From Erythroxylum novogranatense (Eukaryota > Streptophyta > Magnoliopsida > Malpighiales > Erythroxylaceae), in NCBI GenBank assembly GCA_029891385.1, contig CM057231.1, positions 24,955,724-25,019,723 of the forward strand: a stretch of DNA of 64,000 nt. The letters are read 5' to 3'. The notes under the pieces are model-generated. The model made no database searches. It was not told where the DNA came from and saw nothing but the letters and a program-made list of their open reading frames with translations. Position 1 is the first letter of the stretch. Each line of letters opens with the position of its first letter. Below are positions 23,245 to 35,363 of the stretch, piece by piece. A program made the position numbers and the translations under genes.

Positions 23245-24835
23245 TGTTGGGCCCCAAATTTTTGTTTTCCTTGATGTTATTAAGTATGAATTATTTTGAT
23301 TGTGTTAGTTGTATGATTTATGGCATAGTTTGATTTATTGAAAGTATTAATGGAAAATTAGGATTTATTTGAGTATAGTATGGTGTAAGTGGAAATGAAA
23401 GAGTAAAAATGTTTGAGGGCAAAATGGGAAGGTCACTTAAGTTTGAGAGGCTAAGGCATTACATTGAGGGGTATAATGGACATTTGTATGATTAATGAGA
23501 ATAAGGGAAATTAGAAAGAAGAAAAGAAAGAAAGGAAAATAAGAAGAAGAGAGGAAGAGAAGAGAGAGTCGTAGGGAGAGGAAGAAGAAAAAGAGGAAAG
23601 ATTGGTTCAGACGATTTCGAAGGATTTGAAGCTTTCTCGGGTAAGTATGAGTTTATTTCTTCTTGTTTGAGATGGATTAAACCCTAGTATTGCTTGGATT
23701 GAGGTAGAATCGTTGAAGTTAGGGTTTTCGGCAAAATGGGGAAAATCTCTTAGGGTTGATGATCATGTTGTGTTTGTTTATGATCTTGGGTTGAAATGAG
23801 CTTAAAAATGGAGTTTAAGGCATGATTTATGGTTTAGATGTGTTGTAATTGAAGGATGGGAGGTTTAGGGTTGAAAAAAAGTGAGAATCAAGTTACGGGA
23901 GATTTCTGGGCTCGCTCGCCGCGGCGCGCCCATGCCCTCGCCGTGGCGAGCGGCCAATTTCCTGCAGCGACATGCTTTGGTATTTTGGGCATAACGTTTG
24001 ATGTAGATGTCCAAATGAGGTGATTCTTTTTTAGTTATAAACTAGAGACATAGGGATACAAGTTTTGTGAAGAAATGAAGTTCTGATTCAGTCTCTGAGG
24101 ATATCCAATTTTGGATGGAAGTTGAGCATAGAATTTATGTTTCATAATATGTTATAGTTTGAACTGTTAAAGTATGACTTTCCGATTTCTACACCAAATT
24201 GATTGGAATTTGGTTGTTTGGTTAAGGAAATCAAGTGAGGCAAGAGGAGAAAGGGGAACAAGAGGAAATACATTCCTAAGCAAGTTTTAAGCAAGAATTC
24301 CAAGGTGGGTTCATGTTTATAATAGAGTAAATAAGTCACTCATTGTTTTGTTTAATCAAGAAAGAGTTAATGCATTTAAATTGCATCATCACGATTGCAT
24401 TACATATTATTATGAATGATTATATTCTTCTATGTGATTTGCATACATGATTATTAACAAGGTTTTCACAAAGGGGTGTTCTCCTTTTACGAATACAAGT
24501 ACATGAAATCATGTTTTACGAAATATATGCAAGTAAGATTACAAGCAAGTTTACAAGCAAGTTTACAAGCAAGTGCCAGTTTGGCAAACAAGTTTACAAG
24601 CAGGGACGGAGCCAGATTCGACTCTAAGGGGGGGCCGGGGGCTAACATCTAAATGTAAAAAATTTTCTTAAGAGGGGCTACTTATATTTATAATTTTAAA
24701 AATATTAATTATATAAGTAATTTAAAAAAAAAATTGGAAGGGGGGGCCATGGCCCTCCTCCATGACAACATAGCTCCGTCACTGTTTACAAGAACATGAA
24801 TCATGCATATTTATGTGGGTTTGCGGTGTCCCTCA
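23245..24835 (+). repeat. 3' LTR of element B, first part
   Basis: Matches 16174 onward with few substitutions. Differences include a deletion between the two CG-rich dyads (23915-23950), an extra AGCAAGTTTACA unit near 24541-24600, and the hAT-type MITE at 24601-24784. It breaks off at GGTGTCCCTCA where element C begins; the text resumes at 35364. Confidence 0.9.
24601..24784. mobile_element. hAT-type MITE, 184 bp, 8-bp target duplication
   Basis: Begins CAGGGACGGAGCCA, ends TAGCTCCGTCACTG (imperfect terminal inverted repeats). TTTACAAG lies on both sides (24593-24600, 24785-24792). It is absent from the 5' LTR of B at the equivalent place, so it inserted after B. It encodes no protein; an 8-bp duplication and CAG..CTG ends are typical of hAT elements. 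Confidence 0.93.
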
Positions 24836-27678
24836 TATTAGCCCCGAAATTTTTTTCTTTTTATTTTAATTTTTTTTATTTAATTAAGCATGATTAGAGC
24901 AATTAAGTAAATTATGTTAGCATTAATTAACTTGACATTAATTAGTATGAGTTAGCATTAATGAGTTAGGTGAAGAATTAATGGAGTTAAATGTGTTAGT
25001 TGGACTTAAATGAGTAAGATGTAACTAATGTGTTAATTGGGCTTTGGGTCCAAATGAAATGAAAAGATAAGATAATATGAAATGGGCTTTAGATGAGGTA
25101 GGAAAGAAAAGAGTTAGTGGGCTTGAGTAGTAAGGAGGATATAAGAAGGAAGGAAGAAGGAATTAAGTGAAGAAGTTGGGCTTTGGGCTAAATGGGCTTA
25201 AGTGAGTAAATAAGAAGTATAAAAGAAGAAGAAATAAGGGAGTAGTAGGGAAAGGAGAGGAAAGTCACGAAATTTGAAGAGGAGAGAGTGAGTTTCGGTG
25301 GTGGAGGAGAAAGGAAGAAGAAAAGAAGAAAGTTTGTGATTTTCCAAGAGTTTGGGTAAGATTTTGAAGAAAGTTCAAGAGTTAAAAGTGTGGAGGAAGG
25401 CTAGAGCTTCCATTTGAACCAAGAAATCACTTGGTTAGCTAAAGATTCAAGGTAAGCTTCTTGGTTAAGGTTAAGCTTTTGCTTGGGTTATGGATTAGAA
25501 AGACTAAGAATGGAGTGGGTTTAGTGATTCTAGAGTTAATTTCATGATTAAAGTTCATTGGGTTTTCAATTTTAGAAACCCTAAGTGATGTAAGGTTCTT
25601 TTCTTGTTATAAATGAAGGAGGACAAGAAAGAAGGGGAGAACAAGAAGAGGAGCTTCCTTAGGCAAGCTTAAGCAAGGATATAAGGTGGGTTTCATTTTA
25701 TCTTTATGCTAGTAAGTGATAAATACTATTTTAATTAAAGAAATTATGTTCTTTCAAATTATTGGGAGATGAATTGATTGAGTATAATAGATGTATGAAT
25801 GCCATTATATGAGAACTTGATAGTATATGACATTGCTTGACATTGCTTGATAAAGTCATGAATTGAATGAGAATGAATATTAATAAGATTATGACATTTG
25901 AGCTAAGCATGAAAAGCATTTTCAGAAAATCAGCTATATGGATTGCATGAAAATCCATTTTCAGAAATTCAGCTAGTGGGCAATAAAAGCCCAGTTTTTA
26001 TGCATGAAATTCAGTGTTATGTGGGTTAGTTAAGTCCACCAACAGAGTCACGTGCACGTTGACCAAGATATAGCCTTCTCCATTTGCCCGATAGTGGCAT
26101 AGGATGTTCTTTTTGAACTCCTCAAGATATGACTACACTTGTGTAGCTCATCAAGAACCGTGGACTTTTCAAACCATCAGCTATGTGATTATGTGTTAGC
26201 ATATGTTAGCAAGAATGATGAATGCATGAATCATGAAATTTTGTTGTTAGCTTGATGAATTTATGAAATGCAAGTTATAAGATTTGTTAATGAGAATATT
26301 GCAAACAGTATGAATAATGAATAGATTCAGCTTAGTAGTATAAATATAAACGTGTTACCCATTTGTTTAAAGCTCACCCCCCCACTTTCCGTCCCATCTC
26401 CGGGTGAAGATCTGGATCTCAAGAATGAGCTCAAGGCATACCCAAGATCTTAGTGTTTTGTCTTTGTATTTCATGATTTTGTTGTAAACAATGCTTTAGA
26501 TGCATTTTGAGAAAATAGTAGCATTTTGGAAGTGTGTTTTGAACCATGTTGTAAAAGGGCTTGAAATGCCCACTAAAGCATTGTGAGCTACTTGTGTTGA
26601 ATGTAAATGAAATGCATGAATTATGATTTACCATGGTCTTTCACAACCATTTATTCCCATGTTTAAACATAGTTTCCAAAGTTGTATGGAATGGCTTTGA
26701 AATTCATGTGAGTAGGAGGATGATGTTAGTACAAGTGAGATTATAGTATGTTGAGAGTGGAATGAATGATTTGAGAGGATTAAAAGTATTCATGATGTTA
26801 TGGATAGATTTAGAAAGGTTAGGAGTGTTCATGGTGTTAGAGTTAAGTCAGAGAGAGTGTAGAGGTTAGGATCAAGTTCATGATAGTCATAAGTCGAGTT
26901 ATTGGTCCATATAAGTCGAGTTATTGGTCTCCGGCCCCCATAAGTCGACTTGTTAGTGATAAGTCGACTTTTTTGTCTCGATAAGTCGACTTGTTAGTGA
27001 TAAGTCGACTTATTTGTCTCGATAAGTCGAGTTGTTCAGCATAAGTCGAGTTATAGGCTATTTTCCAGCATAAGTCGAGTTGTTAGTCAAGTGTTTTGAG
27101 CATTGTTAGAGACCGAATTTGGTTTTGTGATCTTCATAATAGTTGTAGATCTAGATGTCTACTTTCAAATGGTGAAAGATTGAACACAACCAGACCTATA
27201 TATTAAAAGTTATGAGAATCGCGCCAAAAGAATTCCATTTGAATTTTGGAAGTGATCATGGTCTATTGTTTTGGGAATAAATCCCTCATCCGGCCTTAAA
27301 TTGAGGTGAGGTTTGAACCATTAGCTTCCTAAGACTTGTATATTTCTTGCTACAGAAATTGGTATCAATTGGAGTTAAATTGAGGAAGTTTGAAATAAAG
27401 CAAGTGAGAGGTCAGTTAAGAGAGCATGTTTCGGGTAGGAGCTCCTTTAGGTGTTTGGAGCATATCTTGAGTTACATGACTCCGATTGAAGCGATTCTTG
27501 TCTTAAATAAAGCAAGAGTCTTAAGGACATGATTTACAAGAGAAATTAACATTCAATTAGGGTTAAGTGAAATAAACCTTACAAGAAAAGATAATCAAGT
27601 TTCATGTTTTACGATTCAGGAGTCGGATTCCGGAAACGGGATTCGACATCAGTTGGGCTCTGGAAACGGGGTCCAACA
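24836..27678 (+). repeat. 5' LTR of element C
   Basis: 2843 bp. TATA-type box TATAAAAG at about 25218-25225, a donor-like AAGGTAAGC near 25450, and the conserved GTTACCCATTTGTTTAAAGCTCACCCC block at 26345-26390. Nine AAGTCGA(C/G)TT boxes lie at 26889-27081. The module CTCCGATTGAAGCGATTCTT lies near 27480-27499. The frame at 27347-27532 (repeated at 35032-35217) is LTR text, not a gene. Confidence 0.92.
26889..27081. repeat. AAGTCGA(C/G)TT repeat array in LTR C
   Basis: ATAAGTCGACTT or ATAAGTCGAGTT starts at about 26889, 26911, 26940, 26959, 26981, 27000, 27022, 27041 and 27070. The C variant is a perfect 10-bp palindrome. Spacing is about 19-29 bp with variable spacers. The same array is in the 3' LTR at about 34573-34765. 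Confidence 0.92.
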
Positions 27679-27682
27679 TCTG

Positions 27683-27694
27683 TGGTATCAGAGC
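27683..27694 (+). other. Primer-binding site of element C
   Basis: TGGTATCAGAGC, exact complement of the 3' end of plant initiator methionine tRNA, four bases after the 5' LTR. Confidence 0.9.
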
Positions 27695-27893
27695 AGCTCT
27701 AGGTTTATGATTTCCTAGGAACCCTAGTGGGTAGCCTCAAGGGTAGAGTCAGCATGCATCATGTTACATGAACCCTAAGCATTGTTTTAAATACAGTACA
27801 TGCATCATTGGTTTTAAATTGTTTTACATGATTTAAATTGGTTTGAAAGGCATGAACTAAAGATTTGAAATGGTTTTTATTTAAAGGAGTAAT

Positions 27894-29060
27894 ATGTCAC
27901 TCGAAGAAGAATTGAGGAGCTCAATCTCGACCAGACTCTCGAGGGGAATGCGGATGAATCCCACATTCCCTGTGATGCGAGGACCATCCCTGCTTGAGAT
28001 CTGAGAGGTGCCAAGTGTACAAAGATGAAGTGCCTCTCCAGCCCCTCCTATGCCTCAAGTGCATCCAGAGATCCCAGTTCTTTCAGCCTTCGCCAAAGCT
28101 TTCATCCATGCCATGGGCCAAGGACCAAGCTCAGATGCCACCTCAGCAGATCGGTGGGCGTATGACAAGCTCCGGAAGTATGGGGTCATCGATTTCAATG
28201 GGACTACTAATCCCAAGAGGCGAAGCATGGTTGAAGAGGACCGAAAGGGTCCTGAATCGATGAAGTGCCTGGATGGGGAGAGGGTAGAGTATGCAGCTAG
28301 TTTATTGCAGGGGATGCTGCTGACCGGTGGGAGGCAGTGCCTCGCATCCAGTAGTACCTCCAGAGTGACATGGAAGGAGTTTTAGAAGTTTTCGGGAGGA
28401 AGTACTTCTCGAGGGTTTACATTAAAGAGAAGGCCAGGAGTTCTGAGCCTCACACAGAGGGAGCCGGCGTGAGTGAATATGAGTGAAGTTCACTCAATTG
28501 TCACTGATATGCAGCAAACATTGTGGCGATCAAGAGGATAAGTGCATGAAGTTTGAGAGTGGATTGCACTTAGGGATAAAGGAGAAGGTGCTGATCCATA
28601 ATTTTCATGACTACCAAGCAGTTGGTAGATCTTGCACTTCAGCGTAAAATTCGAGAACATCAAGTCGAGGTAAGGGAAAAGGAAGAACAGAGAACAGCCT
28701 TCCAGAAGGGAGTGAGTGCTCCAAGATCCGAGAGGTGCATCAGACTCATCATACTCTGAGTGGCATGGGCGTGGTGGTCCGCCAAGGGTCGTGATCGAGG
28801 TAATTTTCAACAGTCTCTAGTGTGGCAGGCCCAGGGAAGTCATGGAAGGGCAAGTATCCCCAGTGTGATCAGTGCGGGAAGTTTCATCCAGGGAGGTGTC
28901 TCAAGGGTTTTGGTGGTTGCTTCCAGTGTGGAGAGAAGGGGCATATGATGAGAGATTGTCCCAGAGGTTGAGACAGAAGGGTTCCCAAGCTCAAGCTCAG
29001 AGGCAGACGGAGACAGTGGGAACCAGCCACCACAGAGGTGGCGCCTGGAGCAATCGGGAG
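27894..29060 (+). pseudogene. Element C gag remnant, many frameshifts
   Basis: Aligns by eye to the gag of B in scattered frames: YDKLRKYG and FNGTTNP (28150-28215), a capsid core near 28400-28560, and a knuckle region around 28855-28970 (CDQCGKFHPG and CFQCGEKGHMMRDC in different frames). Roughly every 50-100 bases one base is missing relative to B. No frame could give a useful Gag. Confidence 0.8.
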
Positions 29061-32000
29061 GGCTAATCTGCAGGGAGGCCAAGAGCATGTGGTCGAGCTC
29101 CGGCTAGAGTATTTACCATGACTGAGAGGAGGTCAGAGTCGCTCCCGAGGTTGTGGACTGGTATGGCTCGATTGTTCAATTCTGCAGTTTATGTTTTGAT
29201 TGATACGGGTTCTACACATTCTTTTGTTTCCTCAAGTATGAATATGCATGCAGTTAATCCTGAGATTATGGATGATTTTCTGGTTGTTAGTACTCCTTTG
29301 GGGAGTAAAGTAGTGATCAGTGTGATGTATAAGAATTGTGAACTCAGCATCAGTGGTAATAGATTGGTAGTAGATTTGCTACCTCTAGACCTTAAAGGGC
29401 TAGATGTCATACTAGGAATGGATGTCATGGAGAAGTATAAGGCCAAGCTAGACTGTAGCCTCAAAGAAGTAGATTTTGATCTGGGAGATGGTCAGGAAGT
29501 GATTTTCAAGGGGGATGAAACGCGCCAGCCGAGGATCATTTCACCTTGTTTGGTGACAAGATGATGAGCCAGGTGTGAGGCCTTCTGGCGCATGTAGTGG
29601 ATCCGAAGTGAATATGGGCGATTAGAAGATTTTCGGGTTGTGAGGAGTTTCAAGTATTCCCGGAAGAATTACGTGGTTGCCGCCGGTGAGGAAATTGAGT
29701 TCAAATTGACTTGATTCCGGACCGCGCCAATCTCGATGCCACCATACGTAATGGCTCCGGTGAGTTAAAGGAGCTTAAGGAGCAATTAGAGGAGTTGTTA
29801 GAGAAGCGGTTTATCGTGCCCAGTTCATCACCTTGGGGAGCCGATTCTATTTGTTAAGAAGAAGGATGGGACATGGCGCATGTGTATAGATTATGTGAAG
29901 CTTAACAAGGTGATGATTAAGAACCGATATCCCTTACCTAGGATAGATGATCTGTTTGATCACCGCAGGAGCAAGGGTCTTTTGAAGATCGACTCAGATC
30001 GAGTTATCATCAACTCCAATCGTGGAGTCGATGTTAACAAAACGACTTCAGACCCGCCACGAGCACTATGAGTTCGTGGTCATGCCATTCGACCGACCAA
30101 CGCTCCAAATTGCATTCATGGACCTTATGAATAGGGTTTTCAGAGTTCTTAGATCAGTTTGTCATAGTGTTCATTGATGACATTCTGGTCTATTCTAAGG
30201 ATGAAGGAGAGCATGAACAGCATCTCAGGATAGTATTGCAGAGATTGAGAGAGCAGGAGCTGTATGCCAAATTCAGCAAGTGTGAATTTTGGCTGCATGA
30301 AGTAGTTTTCCTTGGACATGTGATTTCCAGCAATGGGATCCATGTTGATCCGAGAAAAGTGGAAGCAGTAGTGAATTGGCAAGAGCCTAAGACAGTAAAG
30401 GAGGTACGGAGTTTTCTAGGCCTGGCAGGTTATTACAGGAGGTTCGTGGAGGGATTCTCCATGATAGCTGCGCCGATGACTAAGTTGTTACGGAAGAATC
30501 AACAGTTTATTTGGAATGAGAATTGCCGGCCAGAGTTTTGAGGAGCTTAAGCGGTTAACTAGTGCTCCCATTTTAATTTTGCCCAATGGAGATCGGGGTA
30601 CGCGAGGTATGCAGTGATGCCTCGAGAAAGGGCTTGGGTTGTGTGTTAATGCAGAATGACAGGGTGATAGCCTATGTTTCACGGTAGTTGAAGCCATATG
30701 AGTTGAATTATCTGACCCATGATCTGGAATTGGCAGCAGTGATTTTTGCCTTAAAGATATGGAGACACTATCTGTATGGGGTTCAGACAAGGGTTTTCAC
30801 GGACCACAAAAGTCTTAAGTACATTATGAGCCAGAAAGAGCTGAATCTGAGGCGAGAAGATGGTTAGAGTTGCTCGAGGACTATGACACGATGATAGAGT
30901 ATCATCCGAGCAAGGCAAATGTAGTAGCGGATGCATTGAGTAGAAGTCATCCTTAGCTTATGTTCAGCGGTTACTTGCCTCTTTTGGAGCAAATGGCCAA
31001 GTTGGAGATCGACCAAGCGGGATCGGTCAGATTGTATTCTTGCTCAATTCGTGGTGAGACCTATCCTTAGGGAGAAGGTCAAGGAGCCGCAGGAGCAGGA
31101 TCTGTAATTGAGTGGTGAGAGATGAAATTCAACATGGTAAGCAAATCGAAGTGTTAGTAAGGATGATGGGCTAATGGTAGTCGGAAGCAGGTTATGTATT
31201 CCAAATGATAAGGCGATTAAGGATGAGATCATGGATGAGGCACACAATGCGCCTTATTCCATGCACCCAGCAAACACCGGGATGTCTGAGATTTGAAGGA
31301 GCATTTCGGTGGAAAGGCATGAAAGAGATGTAGCTGAATATGTAAGGGTGTTTAGTGTGTCGCAAGTCAAAGCTAAACACCGTGCACCTTCAGCATGTTG
31401 CAGCCATTGTCCATTCTGAATGGAAGTGGCAAAGGATCACGATGGATTTTCTGATGGGTTTACCCAGGACTGTTAGGAAGCATGATACTATATGGGTCAT
31501 TGTAGACCGATTGACCAAGTCAGTCCATTTTCTGGCCATTAGGCAAACAGATTCATTGCAAGTCTTAGCCAGGAAGTATATTGATGAAGTAGTGAGGTTG
31601 CATGGAGTTCCAGATTCCATAGTATCCGACAGGGATCCTAGATTTACATCGAGATTCTGGAGTAGTTTGCAGGAAGCTCTAGGGACTAAGTTGAATTTCA
31701 GTACAGCCTTTCATCCTCAGACGGATGGTCAGTCTGAGAGGACTATTCAGACCCTAGAGGGAATGCTCAGAGCATGTGTCATGGACTTCAAAGGAGCATG
31801 GGATGAACATTTGCCATTGGTCGAATTTGCCTATAACAATTCGTACCATTCGAGCATTCAGATGGCTCCTTATGAAGCCCTGTATGGCAAGAGGTGCAGG
31901 ACTCCTATATGTTGGGATGACGCAGGTGAAAGGAAGCTAGTAGGACCAGAGTTGGTCCAGATGACAGTTGAAAAAGTGGATATAATCAAGCAGCGGCTTA

Positions 32001-32515
32001 AGGCAGCGCAGGACAGAATGAAAAGTTATGTAGATGCTCACATAAAAGAAATGGAGTATGCAGTAGGTGACAAAGTATTTCTTAAGACCTCTTCATGGAA
32101 AGGGGTCATGAGGTTTGGTAAGAAAGGCAAGTTGAGTCCCCGATATGTGGGTCCGTATGAGATTTTGGAGAGGATCGGGTCGTTAGCTTACAGGTTGGCA
32201 TTGCCTCCAGAATTATCTCAGATCCATGATGTATTTCATGTTTCCATGTTGAGGAGGTACAGATCAGATCCTTCTCACATTATTCAGACCTCAGAGGTTC
32301 AGCTGAGTGATGATTTGAGCTATGAGGAGATGCCAGTCGAAATTCTGGATAGCAAGGAGAAGGTCCTTAGGAACAAGACTGTTCAGTTGGTTAAAGTCCT
32401 GTGGAGGAACCATGCAGTTGAAGAGGCGACATGGGAACCATTGGATGCAATGAAGGAGAAGTATCCACACCTCTTCAATGAGTCAGGTAAGAATTTCGAG
32501 GACGAAATTTCTTAA
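29061..32515 (+). pseudogene. Element C pol remnant; integrase frame of 386 residues intact
   Basis: The protease frame 29118-29564 keeps the normal active site LIDTGSTHSF and the conserved DVILGMD. RT is broken up to 30166; 30167-30541 keeps [10 protein letters not shown] and [11 protein letters not shown]. RNase H and the integrase zinc finger (30541-31354) are frameshifted. Then 31355-32515 is open: core triad Asp31, Asp92, Glu128 (DD35E), GPYEI region and chromodomain-type tail ([21 protein letters not shown]). The stop overlaps the polypurine tract. The protein would lack the zinc finger, so no working integrase is expected. Confidence 0.9.
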
Positions 32516-32527
32516 GGGGGGGAGAAA
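32514..32527 (+). other. Polypurine tract of element C
   Basis: AAGGGGGGGAGAAA immediately before the 3' LTR start TATTAGCCCC. Confidence 0.9.
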
Positions 32528-35363
32528 TATTAGCCCCGAAATTTTTTTCTTTTTCTTTTTATTTTTTTTATTTAATTAAGCATGATTAGAGCAATTAAGT
32601 AAATTATGTTAGCATTAATTAACTTGACATTAATTAGTATGAGTTAGCATTAATGAGTTAGGTGAAGAATTAATGGAGTTAAATGTGTTAGTTGGACTTA
32701 AATGAGTAAGATGTAACTAATGTGTTAATTGGGCTTTGGGTCCAAATGAAATGAAAAGATAAGATAATATGAAATGGGCTTTAGATGAGGTAGGAAAGAA
32801 AAGAGTTAGTGGGCTTGAGTAGTAAGGAGGATATAAGAAGGAAGGAAGAAGGAATTAAGTGAAGAAGTTGGGCTTTGGGCTAAATGGGCTTAAGTGAGTA
32901 AATAAGAAGTATAAAAGAAGAAGAAATAAGGAGTAGTAGGGAAAGGAGAGGAAAGTCACGAAATTTGAAGAGGGAGAGAGTGAGTTTCGGTGGTGGAGGA
33001 GAAAGGAAGAAGAAAAGAAGAAAGTTTGTGATTTTCCAAGAGTTTGGGTAAGATTTTGAAGAAAGTTCAAGAGTTAAAAGTGTGGAGGAAGGCTAGAGCT
33101 TCCATTTGAACCAAGAAATCACTTGGTTAGCTAAAGATTCAAGGTAAGCTTCTTGGTTAAGGTTAAGCTTTTGCTTGGGTTATGGATTAGAAAGACTAAG
33201 AATGGAGTGGGTTTAGTGATTCTAGAGTTAATTTCATGATTAAAGTTCATTGGGTTTTCAATTTTAGAAACCCTAAGTGATGTAAGGTTCTTTTCTTGTT
33301 ATAAATGAAGGAGGACAAGAAAGAAGGGGAGAACAAGAAGAGGAGCTTCCTTAGGCAAGCTTAAGCAAGGATATAAGGTGGGTTTCATTTTATCTTTATG
33401 CTAGTAAGTGATAAATACTATTTTAATTAAAGAAATTATGTTCTTTCAAATTATTGGGAGATGAATTGATTGAGTATAATAGATGTATGAATGCCATTAT
33501 ATGAGAACTTGATAGTATATGACATTGCTTGACATTGCTTGATAAAGTCATGAATTGAATGAGAATGAATATTAATAAGATTATGACATTTGAGCTAAGC
33601 ATGAAAAGCATTTTAGAAAATCAGCTATATGGATTGCATGAAAATCCATTTTCGAAATTCAGCTAGTGGGCAATAAAAGCCCGCTTTTATGCATGAAATT
33701 CAGTGTTACGTGGGTTAGTTAAGTCCACCAGCAGAGTCACGTGCACGTTGACCAAGATAGCCTTCTCCCTACCGCCCGATAGTGGCATAGGATGTTCTTT
33801 TTGAACTCCTCAAAGATATGACTACACTTGTAGCTCATCAAGAACCCGTGGACTTTTCAAACCATCAGCTATGTGATTATATGTTAGCATATGTTAGCAA
33901 GAATGATGAATGCATGAATCATGAAATTTTGTTGTTAGCTTGATGAATTTGTGAAATGCAAGTTATAAGATTTGTTAATGAGAATATTGCAAACAGATGA
34001 ATAATGAATAGATTCAGCTTAGTAGTATAAATATAAACGTGTTACCCATTTGTTTAAAGCTCACCCCCCACTTTCCGTCCCATCTCCGGTGAAGATCTGG
34101 ATCTCAAGAATGAGCTCAAGGCATACCCAAGATCTTAGTGTTTTGTCTTTGATTTCATGATTTTGTTGTAAACAATGCTTTAGATGCATTTTGAGAAAAT
34201 AGTAGCATTTTGGAAGTGTGTTTTGAACCATGTTGTAAAAGGGCTTGAAATGCCCACTAAATCATTGTGAGCTACTTGTGTTGAATGTAAATGAAATGCA
34301 TGAATTATGATTTACCATGGTCTTTCACAACCATTTATTCCCATGTTTAAACATAGTTTCCAAAGTTGTATGGAATGGCTTTGAAATTCATGTGAGTAGG
34401 AGGATGATGTTAGTACAAGTGAGATTATAGTATGTTGAGAGTGGAATGAATGATTTGAGAGGATTAAAAGTATTCATGATGTTATGGATAGATTTAGAAA
34501 GGTTAGGAGTGTTCATGGTGTTAGAGTTAAGTCAAGAGAGAGTGTAGAGGTTAGGATCAAGTTCGTGATAGTCATAAGTCGAGTTATTGGTCCATATAAG
34601 TCGAGTTATTGGTCTCCGGCCCCCATAAGTCGACTTGTTAGTGATAAGTCGATTTTTTTGTCTCGATAAGTCGACTTGTTAGTGATAAGTCGACTTATTT
34701 GTCTCGATAAGTCGAGTTGTTCAGCATAAGTCGAGTTATAGGCTATTTTCCAGCATAAGTCAAGTTGTTAGTCAAGTGTTTTGAGCATTGTTAGAGGCCG
34801 AAGTTGGTTTTGTGGTCTTCATAAGAGTTGTCGATCTAGATGTCTACTTTCAAATGGTGAAAGATTGAACACAACCAGACCTCTAGATTAAAAGTTATGA
34901 GAATCGCGCCAAAAGAATTCCATTTGAATTTTGGAAGTGATCATGGTCTATTGTTTTGGGAATAAATCCCTCATCCGGCCTTAAATTGAGGTGAGGTTTG
35001 AACCATTAGCTTCCTAAGACTTGTATATTTCTTGCTACAGAAATTGGTATCAATTGGAGTTAAATTGAGGAAGTTTGAAATAAAGCAAGTGAGAGGTCAG
35101 TTAAGAGAGCATGTTTCGGGTAGGAGCTCCTTTAGGTGTTTGGAGCATATCTTGAGTTACATGACTCCGATTGAAGCGATTCTTGTCTTAAATAAAGCAA
35201 GAGTCTTAAGGACATGATTTACAAGAGAAATTAACATTCAATTAGGGTTAAGTGAAATAAACCTTACAAGAAAAGATAATCAAGTTTCATGTTTTACGAT
35301 TCAGGAGTCGGATTCCGGAAACGGGATTCGACATCAGTTGGGCTCTGGAAACGGGGTCCAACA
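32528..35363 (+). repeat. 3' LTR of element C
   Basis: 2836 bp, nearly identical to 24836-27678; most differences are one- or two-base indels (for example near 33614, 33652, 33680 and 33760-33845). It carries the same AAGTCGACTT array at about 34573-34765. Confidence 0.92.

Larger units (their letters stand above)
24836..35363 (+). mobile_element. Element C: chromovirus-type Ty3/gypsy, complete structure
   Basis: 10,528 bp inserted in the 3' LTR of B with CCTCA at 24831-24835 and 35364-35368. 5' LTR 24836-27678, primer site 27683-27694, gag/pol remnants 27894-32515, polypurine tract 32514-32527, 3' LTR 32528-35363. Both LTRs start TATTAGCCCCG rather than TG, and end GGGGTCCAACA. Its pol is closely related to that of B, but its LTRs are a different family. 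Confidence 0.93.

Noticed and set aside
26889..27081. CRISPR-like regularly spaced repeats
   Set aside because: Repeats are only about 12 bp, vary between two forms, have uneven spacers and lie inside both LTRs of a plant retrotransposon.
27683..27694. Fragment of a tRNA gene
   Set aside because: Only the 12 bases complementary to a tRNA 3' end are present, directly after an LTR, so it is a primer-binding site.
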